In this document: positions 40,218 to 48,887 of the stretch, piece by piece
Layout of the letters: the number at the start of each line of letters is the position of its first letter
How positions within the stretch are numbered: the first letter of the stretch is position 1
Assembly: GCA_900112995.1 (NCBI GenBank)
Contig: FONU01000011.1
Span: 62,001 to 126,000, forward strand
Origin: [Lactobacillus] rogosae
GTDB taxonomy: Bacteria; Bacillota; Clostridia; Lachnospirales; Lachnospiraceae
Direction of reading: 5' to 3'
DNA length: 64,000 nt
Notes under the pieces: generated by a model
The model's input: the letters and a program-made list of their open reading frames with translations, nothing else
Databases searched by the model: none
What the model was told of the DNA's origin: nothing
Translations under genes and position numbers: made by a program

Positions 40218-40352
40218 ATGAATTATAAAAAACAATTAAAAGAAATGTCAGAATTGGAACAAATAAACATAGTTGGTGGAAGTTCAAAAGGAAAAGTAAC
40301 ATATTGGAAAAATGTTTATGATGTATTGTTAGATTTGTTTGGAATGAAGTAA
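40218..40352 (+). CDS. double-glycine leader peptide, candidate quorum-sensing pheromone
   Basis: 44 residues. The leader MNYKKQLKEMSELEQINIVGG has the hydrophobic/acidic spacing of C39-processed leaders and ends in Gly-Gly at 20-21. The mature part would be 23 residues, SSKGKVTYWKNV then YDVLLDLFGMK, cationic at first and amphipathic after. AAAGGAGA precedes the ATG. No paired Cys, so not a lanthipeptide. Location downstream of the paired repeat and divergent from the kinase makes it the likely inducer; a small bacteriocin is the alternative. Confidence 0.8.
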   Translation: MNYKKQLKEMSELEQINIVGGSSKGKVTYWKNVYDVLLDLFGMK

Positions 40353-40476
40353 AAATAGTTCTTAAAAATTATAATCCCATTTATAGATACATATAGGGGT
40401 ATAAGTCTAAAGAATTTGTAAGATAGTTATAAATCAGATTTGCAAAAAGCAAACTGTTTTATATATAAAGGGAAAT

Positions 40477-40508
40477 TTTGATAAATTGCGCAAAATATCA
40501 AATTTTTT
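40477..40508 (+). terminator. intrinsic terminator after the pheromone gene
   Basis: TTTGATA (40477-40483) and TATCAAA (40496-40502), then six T. The remaining 245-bp gap up to the bacteriocin gene has a TTTGC/GCAAA hairpin and a larger one around CCTAGG (ATAAAAAGT/ACTTTTTAT, about 40523-40557), possibly an operator. Confidence 0.75.
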
Positions 40509-40597
40509 AATGGTTAATGCTTATAAAAAGTACCTAGGTAGAGATTATCACTTTTTATATAAGTGTAAAAAATATATAACAAAGGAGATTTATTAAA

Positions 40598-40864
40598 ATG
40601 GAATTAACAATGAGCAATGGGTTATGTGAAATGAGTGTAAATGAAATTCTGTTACTTGATGGAGGAGAATGGAGTTGGAGTTGGAGTGATTTTGGAGCTT
40701 CAACAGCAGGTAATTGTGTAGGAGGTGCAGCGGCAGGAGGAGTCACAGCGGTATGCACAGGAGGAACATTTTGGCCTGCTGTAGGAGTTGGAGCTCTTGG
40801 AGGAGCTGTATGGGGAGCAGGAAGCTATTCAGTAGGACAGCTTTGGAAAGGATTATTTGGATAA
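40598..40864 (+). CDS. class II bacteriocin precursor with double-glycine leader
   Basis: 88 residues. The leader ends LLLDGG (22-23). The mature 65 residues begin EWSWSWSDFG and are rich in Gly and Ala, with GAAAGG, GALGGAVWGAG and other small-residue helix-packing motifs, two Cys (NCVGG and AVCTGG) that could form a disulfide, and C-terminal GQLWKGLFG. This fits a Blp/lactacin-F-like membrane-permeabilising bacteriocin. ACAAAGGAGATT precedes the ATG. No second bacteriocin peptide is nearby, so if it is one half of a two-peptide bacteriocin the partner is missing. Confidence 0.85.
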   Translation: MELTMSNGLCEMSVNEILLLDGGEWSWSWSDFGASTAGNCVGGAAAGGVTAVCTGGTFWPAVGVGALGGAVWGAGSYSVGQLWKGLFG

Positions 40865-40900
40865 TATTAAGTTATATCTAATTAGTTATTAAATTTTTTG

Positions 40901-40966
40901 CAATACTGTGGATTGTAAAAATTGTTATTTGATTAATTATCAAAACAACCCACAGTATTGTATTTT
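40901..40966 (+). terminator. terminator after the bacteriocin gene
   Basis: CAATACTGTGG and CCACAGTATTG, 11 bp, extended inward by about nine more pairs with one mismatch, followed by TATTTTAAATTT. Confidence 0.65.
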
Positions 40967-41012
40967 AAATTTATTGCATATATATAAAGTAATTATATGG
41001 AGGATACTTTAA

Positions 41013-41207
41013 ATGAGATGTACAAACTGTCAAAGTCAACAAATGGTTAAAATGGCTCTTATAGCAAATCAGATTTGGAAGATAAAAGTTGTTAATGAGA
41101 TTAAGAAAAATAAGTATGATAAAAAATCTGAAAAAGGAATAAATGCATATTTATGTGAAGAATGTGGACATATAGATTTATGGTTAGAGGATAATAAAAA
41201 TGAATAA
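41013..41207 (+). CDS. small zinc-ribbon-like protein
   Basis: 64 residues with CTNC near the start and CEEC near the end, two CxxC knuckles separated by about 45 mostly basic residues. They look like a small zinc ribbon. TATGGAGGATACTT precedes the ATG. Its last 8 bp overlap the next small gene. Function unknown; its place right after the bacteriocin makes immunity or regulation possible, but zinc ribbons are not typical immunity proteins. Confidence 0.6.
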   Translation: MRCTNCQSQQMVKMALIANQIWKIKVVNEIKKNKYDKKSEKGINAYLCEECGHIDLWLEDNKNE

Positions 41208-41349
41208 AAGATACAAATATTGCTTGAGTAGTATAAATGCATTTTGTGGCGTGCTTAGTATTATGTTGTTAGTAGATTATAATAGAATTCTTATAATATT
41301 AATTATATTAGTATTATTTGTGGTTAATGTTTATTTATTAAAAAAATAA
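41200..41349 (+). CDS. small two-span membrane protein, candidate immunity protein
   Basis: 49 residues. Two hydrophobic stretches (about 10-25 and 29-47, very Ile/Leu/Val-rich) with a basic N terminus and terminal Lys-Lys. It overlaps the previous gene by 8 bp in another frame, which suggests translational coupling. No own ribosome site is clear. Tiny two-span proteins next to class II bacteriocins are often immunity proteins; that is inference from position. Confidence 0.5.
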   Translation: MNKRYKYCLSSINAFCGVLSIMLLVDYNRILIILIILVLFVVNVYLLKK

Positions 41350-41472
41350 AAACTTGAATTTGATTAAATAGTTGCATATATATTTATAGAAAAATAGGTT
41401 TTGATAAAATGTTTACTGATGAATATTACCAATTAAGGTTTAAATTGTATCAGCGATTGGAGTGCTAGACAA

Positions 41473-42282
41473 ATGAGATATTATTGTGTAAAACAACACG
41501 ACATAACAGACTGTGGGGCAGCCTGTCTTGCAACAATTTGCAAGCAAAATGATTATAAAATTGGAATTACCAGAATTCGTGAAGTTGCCGGAACAGATAA
41601 GCAAGGAACGAATGTCTATGGAATAATAAAAGCCGCAGAAACATTAGGTTTTAGTGCTAAAGGTGTAAAAGGAGATAAAGAAGCATTTTTTTCAGAGTTT
41701 CCATTACCTTGCATTGCACATGTAATAATGGATGGCAATTTATTGCACTATGTAGTTATACATAAAATAACAAAAAAACAAGTTGTTATTGCTGATCCAG
41801 GAGCAGGCATTGTAAGACTTACACCAGAGGAGTTCTTTGGAGATGTTCATAAGGAGGGAAAACCACCAAAATATCAGTGGAGTGGAGTACTAATACTTCT
41901 TGTGAAATCAGAAAGTTTTCAAACAGGAGATGAAACTAAAGGTTTATTTCAGAGATTTATACATTTATTATTACCACAGAAAAAATTGATAATTCATATA
42001 TTTATAGCTTCACTTATATATACAATATTAGGCATATTAGCAGCATTTTATTTTAAAGTTTTAGTAGATGATATTTTACCAGACAGCTTGATGAAAACAC
42101 TCACAACATTGTCAATTGGAATAATTGTATTGAATATTTTTAAAGTTATTTTAAATGCTTTTAGAACACACCTTCTATTATATTTAAGTCAGAAACTTGA
42201 TATAGCATTATTATTAGGATATTACAGACACGTTTTGGAACTTCCGATGAATTTTTTTGGAACAAGAAAAGTAGGAGAATAA
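41473..42282 (+). pseudogene. C39-peptidase ABC bacteriocin exporter, truncated
   Basis: 269 residues versus about 700 for the family. The N-terminal C39 peptidase is complete: DITDCGAACLA (Cys14), LLHYVVIHK (His92) and VIADPGAG (Asp108), which would cut double-glycine leaders. The membrane domain begins near residue 160 but stops after FFGTRKVGE, in the region where family members normally run on to the remaining spans and the ATPase. The next 90 bp show no continuation in another frame. So export ability is lost, though the peptidase might still fold. Ribosome site TTGGAG, 10 bp from the ATG. Just upstream, a 19-codon ORF (41409-41468) has no recognisable role. Confidence 0.85.
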
Positions 42283-42372
42283 CACAAAACAAACAAATGG
42301 TCTGTAATATTTTACAGATTTAAAATAATTTTCACCAAGCAACGCAGAGCCTGTTGATAATGCAAATACACA

Positions 42373-42401
42373 TTGAAACCAATAAAGTTTTATGTTAGAA
42401 T
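42373..42401 (+). promoter_or_regulatory. sigma-A promoter of pyrE
   Basis: TTGAAA, 17-bp spacer, TAGAAT, with an extended TGT before the -10. pyrE therefore has its own promoter outside the truncated island. Confidence 0.8.
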
Positions 42402-42457
42402 AGACCCAATATAACAATAACAGTGCGAAGCCGCATATACAGGAGGTTTTAGATACA

Positions 42458-43141
42458 ATGGAAGCATACAAGCAGGAATTTATAGATTTTATGGTTGAGA
42501 GTGATGTGTTAAAGTTTGGAGATTTCACATTAAAGAGTGGAAGAAAGTCCCCATTTTTTATGAATGCAGGTGCATATGTAACAGGTACACAGCTTATGCG
42601 TCTTGGCGAGTATTATGCTAAGGCAATTCACGAGACATATGGTGATGATTTTGATGTTCTTTTTGGACCAGCATATAAGGGAATTCCAATCAGCGTAGTT
42701 ACAGCCGTTGCTTATGCTAAGCTTTATGGTAAGGAAGTGCGTTATTGTTCAGACCGTAAGGAAGAGAAGGACCATGGTGCAGATAAGGGAAGTTTCCTTG
42801 GAAGCAAGTTAAAAGATGGCGACAGAGTTATTATGATAGAAGATGTTACAACATCAGGTAAGTCAATGGAAGAGACAGTTCCTAAGGTAAGAGGAGCAGC
42901 TGATGTTACAATTATCGGTCTTATGGTATCACTTAACCGTATGGAAGTAGGTCTTGGCGGCAAGGTGAGCGCGTTAGATGAGATTAAGGAAAGATATGGC
43001 TTTGAGACAAGTGCAATTGTTTCAATGGCAGACGTTGTAGAACATCTTTATAATAAAGAATGTGAAGGCAGAGTTGTCATTGACGATAAGTTAAAGGCAG
43101 CCATAGATACTTATTATGAACAGTATGGGGTGCGTAATTAA
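42458..43141 (+). CDS. pyrE: orotate phosphoribosyltransferase
   Basis: 227 residues. It joins orotate and PRPP to OMP. FTLKSGRKSPFFMN is the orotate-binding N terminus, and the PRPP loop reads MIEDVTTSGKSMEE near residue 127. CAGGAGG precedes the ATG. It is separate from the other pyr genes at 19-25 kb and has its own promoter; a run of small membrane-protein genes follows. Confidence 0.96.
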   Translation: MEAYKQEFIDFMVESDVLKFGDFTLKSGRKSPFFMNAGAYVTGTQLMRLGEYYAKAIHETYGDDFDVLFGPAYKGIPISVVTAVAYAKLYGKEVRYCSDRKEEKDHGADKGSFLGSKLKDGDRVIMIEDVTTSGKSMEETVPKVRGAADVTIIGLMVSLNRMEVGLGGKVSALDEIKERYGFETSAIVSMADVVEHLYNKECEGRVVIDDKLKAAIDTYYEQYGVRN

Positions 43142-43185
43142 TTAGTCAGTTTGGTTTATCAAGCCAGCAGGAATGGAGGATTGTT

Positions 43186-43338
43186 GTGGAAGAAAAATTA
43201 TATAAAAAAATGAAGTCAGTTGGCGTATCAAATCTTGTGTTTGGAATTGTAACAATCGCTTTTGGTATCGGCGCTGGTGTTATGATGATAGTTAATGGAG
43301 CAAGACTTCTTGCACATAAATCAGATATATTATTTTAA
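43186..43338 (+). CDS. small single-span membrane protein
   Basis: 50 residues from a GTG start preceded by AATGGAGG. A basic N terminus (MEEKLYKKMK) leads to one long hydrophobic segment (about 14-37: LVFGIVTIAFGIGAGVMMIV), with polar ends. 44 bp after pyrE. It is not recognised. The ribosome site and composition favour a real gene. A hairpin at about 43348-43406 (TGCCTGATATA with TATGTCAGGCA) follows. Confidence 0.6.
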   Translation: MEEKLYKKMKSVGVSNLVFGIVTIAFGIGAGVMMIVNGARLLAHKSDILF

Positions 43339-43427
43339 ATGTATATACTGCCTGATATATTATTGCAATGCTTTAACAGAGTGTTGCAATGGTATGTCAG
43401 GCATATTATATTGTGTGGAGAGAGATT

Positions 43428-43883
43428 ATGAATAAGCAGAAGTTTCATAATGTTATGAAATGGATAATTTTTGTTATATATATGTGTCTGCTTATATACG
43501 TTGTATTCTTTGCTGAGTCAATGGGAAGGACATCGCAGACAAGACATATATACAATCTGGAACCTTTTAAAGAAATAAAAAGGTTCTGGAAATATATATT
43601 AGATAATGATTCACTTGGAAGAATAGCAAGACTTAATATTATAGGAAATGTTGTTGCGTTTATTCCTTTTGGAATATTTCTTCCAGTGCTATCTCACAGA
43701 AGAATTAAATTAATAGCAACAACTTTATATTCATTTAGTCTTTCTTTGGCAATAGAGCTTACACAGCTTATAACTATGGTTGGAAGTTGCGATGTAGATG
43801 ATTTGATATTAAATTGTCTGGGAGGACTGACAGGATACATCATATATGCAGTCTGGTACAAAATTATTAGAAGAGAGGATTAA
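43428..43883 (+). CDS. VanZ-like membrane protein
   Basis: 151 residues with about four spans. The motifs NLEPFKEIKRFW, RLNIIGNVVAFIPFGIFLP and LAIELTQLIT..CDVDDLILNCLGG are those of the VanZ family, some members of which give low teicoplanin resistance; most have no known role. GGAGAGAGA precedes the ATG at 43428. Followed after 2 bp by another small membrane protein gene. Confidence 0.88.
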   Translation: MNKQKFHNVMKWIIFVIYMCLLIYVVFFAESMGRTSQTRHIYNLEPFKEIKRFWKYILDNDSLGRIARLNIIGNVVAFIPFGIFLPVLSHRRIKLIATTLYSFSLSLAIELTQLITMVGSCDVDDLILNCLGGLTGYIIYAVWYKIIRRED

Positions 43884-43885
43884 GC

Positions 43886-44203
43886 GTGAAATTATTTAAT
43901 AAATACAAGTTTTCGGATAAAAGGCAGTCGCTTGGTGGAATAATATCTACCATAATGGGTCTGCTTGCATTGGCTTCCTTAATATATGGCGTGTATTTAT
44001 CCTACAAAGCTGAAGGATATGCAGGTTTAAAGGTAGGAAGTCTTGGACTGTTAAGTCTGTTATTTTCAATAATAGGTTCAGTAATCGGGCTTCTTAGCTT
44101 TAAGGAAGATGATAAATTCTATACTTTATCAAAGGTGGGCTCACTGTTATGTGGAATACTCGCAGTATTTATGGCAGCGGTATTCCTTATGGGTATAGTG
44201 TAA
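43886..44203 (+). CDS. small membrane protein, DUF6142-like
   Basis: 105 residues from GTG, ribosome site GAGAGGAT overlapping the VanZ gene end. Basic N terminus (KLFNKYKFSDKRQSLGG), then three hydrophobic segments (about 18-38, 50-70, 84-104). It resembles a Lachnospiraceae family of unknown function (DUF6142 from memory, not verified). Probably cotranscribed with the VanZ gene. Confidence 0.65.
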   Translation: MKLFNKYKFSDKRQSLGGIISTIMGLLALASLIYGVYLSYKAEGYAGLKVGSLGLLSLLFSIIGSVIGLLSFKEDDKFYTLSKVGSLLCGILAVFMAAVFLMGIV

Positions 44204-44363
44204 TTGCTAATATATTTTTGTGTAACAATAAAGAATAATATAATAGTTGTGCAGTATTAGAGATTAGTACATTTGTTGTGTGACAATGTAAAATAATAGG
44301 ATTGTTATATATATAGTAATGGATATTAATATATATATATTTATTATAGAAATGGAGATTAAT

Positions 44364-46439
44364 ATGTTTGATGATAATATAGAAGAAAGATATTCGCTTG
44401 CAATAGAAAGAATATCAGAGATTAATAAAGATGATGAGCTGTCAGATTATGGTGCTGGCAGTTATGCTGATTATTTTAAAAATGTATCGGCGTTTATACT
44501 GCTTATGGATAAGCTCAAGAATGATATAGCTGGCAAAGTATTTGATAACGCTTCATTAGAGGAGCTTGGCGAATATAACAGGGCTTTATATAAAGATGTG
44601 ACAGGAGAAGCCTATAATACAAGTTATGCTAATCCAAGAGTTAGTGTTAGGTGCTTTGGAGAGCAGTGCGGAAGATTATTCTCAATGGTATATATGGAAA
44701 TCAGGGGTCTGATTGTATATATGTATGAGCGAAGATTAGCAGATGCAACAGCACTTATTGAGCTGTTTATTGAGCTTTACTGCATAGTTAAGGACTGTGC
44801 GGCTGATAATACAGAGGCTGATTATAAGCATCTTAAGGAAGCAGTCTACTGGTATGTAAGTGATTACAGTGATGACCATATTGAATACAGGATAAGGGAA
44901 CTTATAGACCCATCACTGGATTTTGCTGTAAGAATTATTATGGACAGCGATTTGAATGATTTAAGATATCTGTACAGATATGGGGAATATATTACTGATA
45001 ATGAAATTAAAATGGCACAGCATTTGAACTCATTATCTGAACAGCAGATAAAAGATATGGCGGCAACATTTACAGAAGGATACCGAAAGGGATTTATTCT
45101 TGGCAATAAGCCGTTAGAGAAGAAGCAGACTGTCAATATCAGATACTGCGTAGGCTTTGAAAGACTTGTAAGAGAGGAGATAAAGCAGTTTGAGGCAATG
45201 GGGCTTAAGCCTACTATATACAGGGCGGCAGTTAATTCAATTAACAAGCGTATGCATATTAAGATAGGCTATTATGGCGCAAGTCCTAATAAACAGATGG
45301 AATTTGACCATAGATTTGATAATGCACTATATCTTGACGGAGATTTTGTTGAGAGAAAGCTTGGTGCATTAAAAAATGCGTATGAAAAGCATAAAGAGCT
45401 TGCCGATGTACACGGCGGTCCTGCTGTTATGGAAGTATTTGGTGAGAAGCCATTTGAGCCAGATGATGCTAAAGAATGTTATCATCTTGATGATAAACAG
45501 CAGAAGCTTATAGTCAAATATAATAATGAATCAGGAGCTATAGTTAATTCATATATTAAAGGCGAGGAGAGAAGCTTTACTATAATAGCTTATCCATCAC
45601 CAGAGGCAGGCGACAAGTTCACTGAGATTTTTGATGAGATTGTCAAGATAAATACTCTTGATTATGACAAGTACAAGGTTGTCCAGCAGAGAATTATAGA
45701 TGTGCTTGATACAGCAGAGTATGTCAGGGTCAAAGGCTGTAACGGCAATGAAACGGATATGAAAGTATCTATAATGAAGGTTAATGATGGCAGTAAGCAG
45801 ACAGTATTTGAGAACTGCCTTGCAGATGTTAATATACCGCTTGGTGAAGTATTTACATCGCCAGTCCTTAAGGGAACAGAGGGCGTGCTTAATGTAAGCA
45901 AGGTATATCTTAACGACATTAATTTCAAGAACCTTAAGGTGCATTTTAAAGATGGTTTTGTCACGGATTATATGTGTGATAATTATGAGGATGAGAAGCG
46001 TTGCAAGGATTTATTTAAAGAAAATGTCCTGTTTAACCACGATACACTTCCAATCGGTGAATTTGCAATAGGAACTAATACTACAGCATATGTGTCAGCG
46101 AACAGATATGATATTGTGTATCTACTTCCAATTCTTATTGTTGAGAAAATGGGACCACATTTTGCACTTGGTGATACGTGCTATTCAAGGTCAGAGGATG
46201 TTGCAGTGTTCAATCCTGATGGCAAGGAGATAATCTCAAGGGATAATGAGGTGTCTTTATTAAGAAAGAGTGAGCCTGACAAGGCATATTACAATTGTCA
46301 TACAGATATTACAATTCCATATGATGAAATTGGAAGAATATCAGTTGTAGACTATTCAGGAAAAGAAACAAGCATAATACAAAATGGAAGATTTGTGCTT
46401 TCAGGAACTGATATGCTTAACGAACCGTTTGAAGATTAA
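44364..46439 (+). CDS. M29-family aminopeptidase with large N-terminal extension
   Basis: 691 residues. The C-terminal part (about 440-690) has the M29 (AmpS/AmpT) metal ligands: Glu in PLGEVFTSP, Glu in IGEFAIGTN, His in GPHFALGDT with Tyr in the following CYS, and His/Asp in NCHTDITIP. M29 enzymes usually have about 370-410 residues, so about 280 helical residues at the N terminus are extra and unassigned. Cytosolic, no signal peptide; it should trim peptides. AATGGAGATT places the ATG at 44364 rather than 44319. Single gene. Confidence 0.82.
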   Translation: MFDDNIEERYSLAIERISEINKDDELSDYGAGSYADYFKNVSAFILLMDKLKNDIAGKVFDNASLEELGEYNRALYKDVTGEAYNTSYANPRVSVRCFGEQCGRLFSMVYMEIRGLIVYMYERRLADATALIELFIELYCIVKDCAADNTEADYKHLKEAVYWYVSDYSDDHIEYRIRELIDPSLDFAVRIIMDSDLNDLRYLYRYGEYITDNEIKMAQHLNSLSEQQIKDMAATFTEGYRKGFILGNKPLEKKQTVNIRYCVGFERLVREEIKQFEAMGLKPTIYRAAVNSINKRMHIKIGYYGASPNKQMEFDHRFDNALYLDGDFVERKLGALKNAYEKHKELADVHGGPAVMEVFGEKPFEPDDAKECYHLDDKQQKLIVKYNNESGAIVNSYIKGEERSFTIIAYPSPEAGDKFTEIFDEIVKINTLDYDKYKVVQQRIIDVLDTAEYVRVKGCNGNETDMKVSIMKVNDGSKQTVFENCLADVNIPLGEVFTSPVLKGTEGVLNVSKVYLNDINFKNLKVHFKDGFVTDYMCDNYEDEKRCKDLFKENVLFNHDTLPIGEFAIGTNTTAYVSANRYDIVYLLPILIVEKMGPHFALGDTCYSRSEDVAVFNPDGKEIISRDNEVSLLRKSEPDKAYYNCHTDITIPYDEIGRISVVDYSGKETSIIQNGRFVLSGTDMLNEPFED

Positions 46440-46479
46440 AACAGACATTGGTTCAATAACACGGTTTATGTTAAATTCC

Positions 46480-46508
46480 TTGACGATATATCTAAAACAA
46501 AGTAAAAT
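46480..46508 (+). promoter_or_regulatory. sigma-A promoter of the purE operon
   Basis: TTGACG, 17-bp spacer, TAAAAT. The leader to purE is about 125 bp and includes a hairpin ATATTATCTG/CAGATAATAT. No purine-riboswitch core was seen. Confidence 0.65.
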
Positions 46509-46641
46509 ATTATAGGTATTGTATTATATTATCTGTTTAATTATCCAGATGGATGATTTATCAGATAATATGAAATTATAAGTGATTTAATATTATTTTA
46601 AGATGATAGTTGTATTTCTATCAGAATGGAGGAAGTTAAAC

Positions 46642-47148
46642 ATGGCTTTAGTAGGAATAGTTATGGGTAGTGATTCTGATATGCCTGTTATGGCAAAGGC
46701 AGCAGACATATTAGACAAGTTAGGTATCTCATATGAGATGACAATTATCTCTGCTCACAGAGAACCAGATGTATTCTTTGAATATGCGAAGACAGCAGAA
46801 CAGAAAGGATTCAAGGTTATCATTGCAGGAGCAGGAATGGCAGCACATCTGCCAGGAATGTGTGCGGCAATATTCCCTATGCCAGTTATTGGTATTCCAA
46901 TGCACACAACTTCTTTAGGTGGTAGAGATTCGTTATATTCAATAGTACAGATGCCAACAGGAATTCCTGTTGCAACAGTTGCTATTAATGGTGGTGCTAA
47001 TGCAGGTATTCTTGCAGCTAAGATTCTTGCGACATCAGATGAACAGCTTCTTGAAAGGCTTAAGAATTATACTAAGGAATTAAAGGAAAGTGTTCAGGCT
47101 AAAGATGCAAGACTTCAGGAAGTTGGATACAAGAATTACGCAAAGTAA
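46642..47148 (+). CDS. purE: N5-carboxyaminoimidazole ribonucleotide mutase
   Basis: 168 residues. It moves the carboxyl group of N5-CAIR to give CAIR in purine synthesis. GIVMGSDSDMPVM and ISAHREPD are the substrate-binding motifs, and AGAGMAAHLPGM follows. AATGGAGG sets the ATG at 46642, not the one at 46603. First gene of the purE-purM-purN-purD run; no purK is beside it. Confidence 0.96.
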   Translation: MALVGIVMGSDSDMPVMAKAADILDKLGISYEMTIISAHREPDVFFEYAKTAEQKGFKVIIAGAGMAAHLPGMCAAIFPMPVIGIPMHTTSLGGRDSLYSIVQMPTGIPVATVAINGGANAGILAAKILATSDEQLLERLKNYTKELKESVQAKDARLQEVGYKNYAK

Positions 47149-47241
47149 TTAAAATATCAGATTGTCGTTAAATTATAAAATGGTGCTTATAAAGCATACA
47201 TAGTTATTCGCAGATAAGCTGCGTAAGAATGGAGGATTACA

Positions 47242-48267
47242 ATGGATTACAAGAATGCTGGTGTTGATATCGAAGCAGGTTACAAGTCAGTTGAATTAAT
47301 GAAAGATGCGGTCAAGTCTACATTCAGACCGGAAGTGTTAGGTGGTATCGGTGGATTTTCAGGTGCATTTTCACTTGAGAAGATTAAGCAGATGGAAGAC
47401 CCGGTTCTTCTTTCAGGAACAGATGGCTGTGGAACAAAGGTTAAGCTTGCTTTTATTATGGATAAGCACGATACAATCGGTATTGATGCAGTTGCAATGT
47501 GTGTTAATGATGTTGTATGTGCAGGTGGAGAACCTCTTTTCTTCCTTGACTATATTGCATGTGGAAAGAACTATCCAGAAAAGATTGCAACAATCGTAGG
47601 TGGTGTAGCAGAGGGCTGCCGTCAGTCAGAATGTGCACTTATCGGAGGTGAAACAGCAGAACACCCAGGACTTATGCCAGTAGATGAATATGATGTTGCT
47701 GGATTTGCTGTAGGTGTTGTTGATAGAAAAGACCTTATAACAGGTGAGAATATTAAGCCGGGCGATACACTTATCGGTATTGCTTCAAGTGGTGTTCATT
47801 CTAATGGATTTTCACTTGTAAGAAGTGTATTCACAATAACAGAAGAGTCACTTAATACATATTATGATTCACTTGGCAAGACACTTGGAGAGGCTTTACT
47901 TGCTCCAACTAAGATATATGTTAAGACTATGAAGTCTATTAAGAACGCAGGAGTTCGTGTTAAGGGATGCAGCCATATCACAGGTGGCGGTTTCTATGAG
48001 AACATTCCAAGAATGTTACCAGATGGTGTAAGAGCTGTTGTAAAGAAAGACAGCTATGAAGTTCCCCCAATCTTTAAGATGTTACAGACAGATGGCGAGA
48101 TTGAAGAAGATATGATGTATAACACATTTAATATGGGTATTGGTCTTGTACTTGCAGTAGCCCCTGAGGACGTAGATACAACTATGGAAGCTATTAAAGC
48201 TGCTGGTGAGACACCTTATGTTATCGGTAATATTGAAGCAGGTGAGAAGGGAGTAACTTTATGCTAA
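47242..48267 (+). CDS. purM: phosphoribosylformylglycinamidine cyclo-ligase
   Basis: 341 residues. It converts FGAM and ATP to [23 protein letters not shown] opens the protein region, [12 protein letters not shown] and GGETAEHPG are nucleotide- and substrate-binding loops, and [11 protein letters not shown] is near the C-terminal domain. AATGGAGG precedes the ATG. It overlaps purN by 7 bp. Confidence 0.97.
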   Translation: MDYKNAGVDIEAGYKSVELMKDAVKSTFRPEVLGGIGGFSGAFSLEKIKQMEDPVLLSGTDGCGTKVKLAFIMDKHDTIGIDAVAMCVNDVVCAGGEPLFFLDYIACGKNYPEKIATIVGGVAEGCRQSECALIGGETAEHPGLMPVDEYDVAGFAVGVVDRKDLITGENIKPGDTLIGIASSGVHSNGFSLVRSVFTITEESLNTYYDSLGKTLGEALLAPTKIYVKTMKSIKNAGVRVKGCSHITGGGFYENIPRMLPDGVRAVVKKDSYEVPPIFKMLQTDGEIEEDMMYNTFNMGIGLVLAVAPEDVDTTMEAIKAAGETPYVIGNIEAGEKGVTLC

Positions 48268-48857
48268 GAATAGCTGTTATGGTATCTGGAGGTGGAACTA
48301 ATCTTCAGGCTATAATTGATGGTGTAAAGGACAAGACAATTACTAATACACAGATTGCTGCTGTTATAAGTAATAATGCTAATGCTTATGCTCTTACAAG
48401 AGCTAAAGAGAACGGAATACCAGCTTATTGTGTATCACCTAAGGATTATGCTACAAGAGATGAATTTAATAAAGCACTTCTTGAAAAGGTTAATTCGCTT
48501 AATGTAGACCTTGTTGTGCTTGCGGGCTTCCTTGTTAAAATTCCAGAAGAAATGGTACACGAATACAGCCATAGAATTATTAATATCCACCCATCACTCA
48601 TCCCATCTTTTTGCGGTGTAGGCTTTTACGGACTTCACGTTCACGAAGCTGCACTTGCCAAAGGTGTTAAGGTTACAGGTGCAACAGTGCATTATGTAGA
48701 TGAAGGAATGGATACAGGAGAGATTATATTCCAGAAAGCTGTTGAAGTTAAAGATGGTGACACGCCAGAAATTCTTCAAAAGAGAGTTATGGAACAGGCA
48801 GAATGGAAGTTACTGCCTGCCGCTATTAACAAGATAGCTAATGAACATGATAACTAG
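48261..48857 (+). CDS. purN: phosphoribosylglycinamide formyltransferase
   Basis: 198 residues. It transfers formyl from 10-formyl-THF to [16 protein letters not shown] is the phosphate loop; the catalytic Asn-His-Asp set shows as [10 protein letters not shown] and DEGMDTG. The start lies inside the end of purM (7-bp overlap), with GAGAAGGGAG as ribosome site. Confidence 0.97.
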   Translation: MLRIAVMVSGGGTNLQAIIDGVKDKTITNTQIAAVISNNANAYALTRAKENGIPAYCVSPKDYATRDEFNKALLEKVNSLNVDLVVLAGFLVKIPEEMVHEYSHRIINIHPSLIPSFCGVGFYGLHVHEAALAKGVKVTGATVHYVDEGMDTGEIIFQKAVEVKDGDTPEILQKRVMEQAEWKLLPAAINKIANEHDN

Positions 48858-48887
48858 AAAGACTAGATTATATTGGAGGAAGAACAG

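Noticed and set aside
41409-41468. 19-codon ORF before the truncated exporter
   Set aside because: No ribosome site and no recognisable motif; too short to support.
46509-46641. Purine riboswitch or PurR box before purE
   Set aside because: Only a simple hairpin; no conserved core or box seen.
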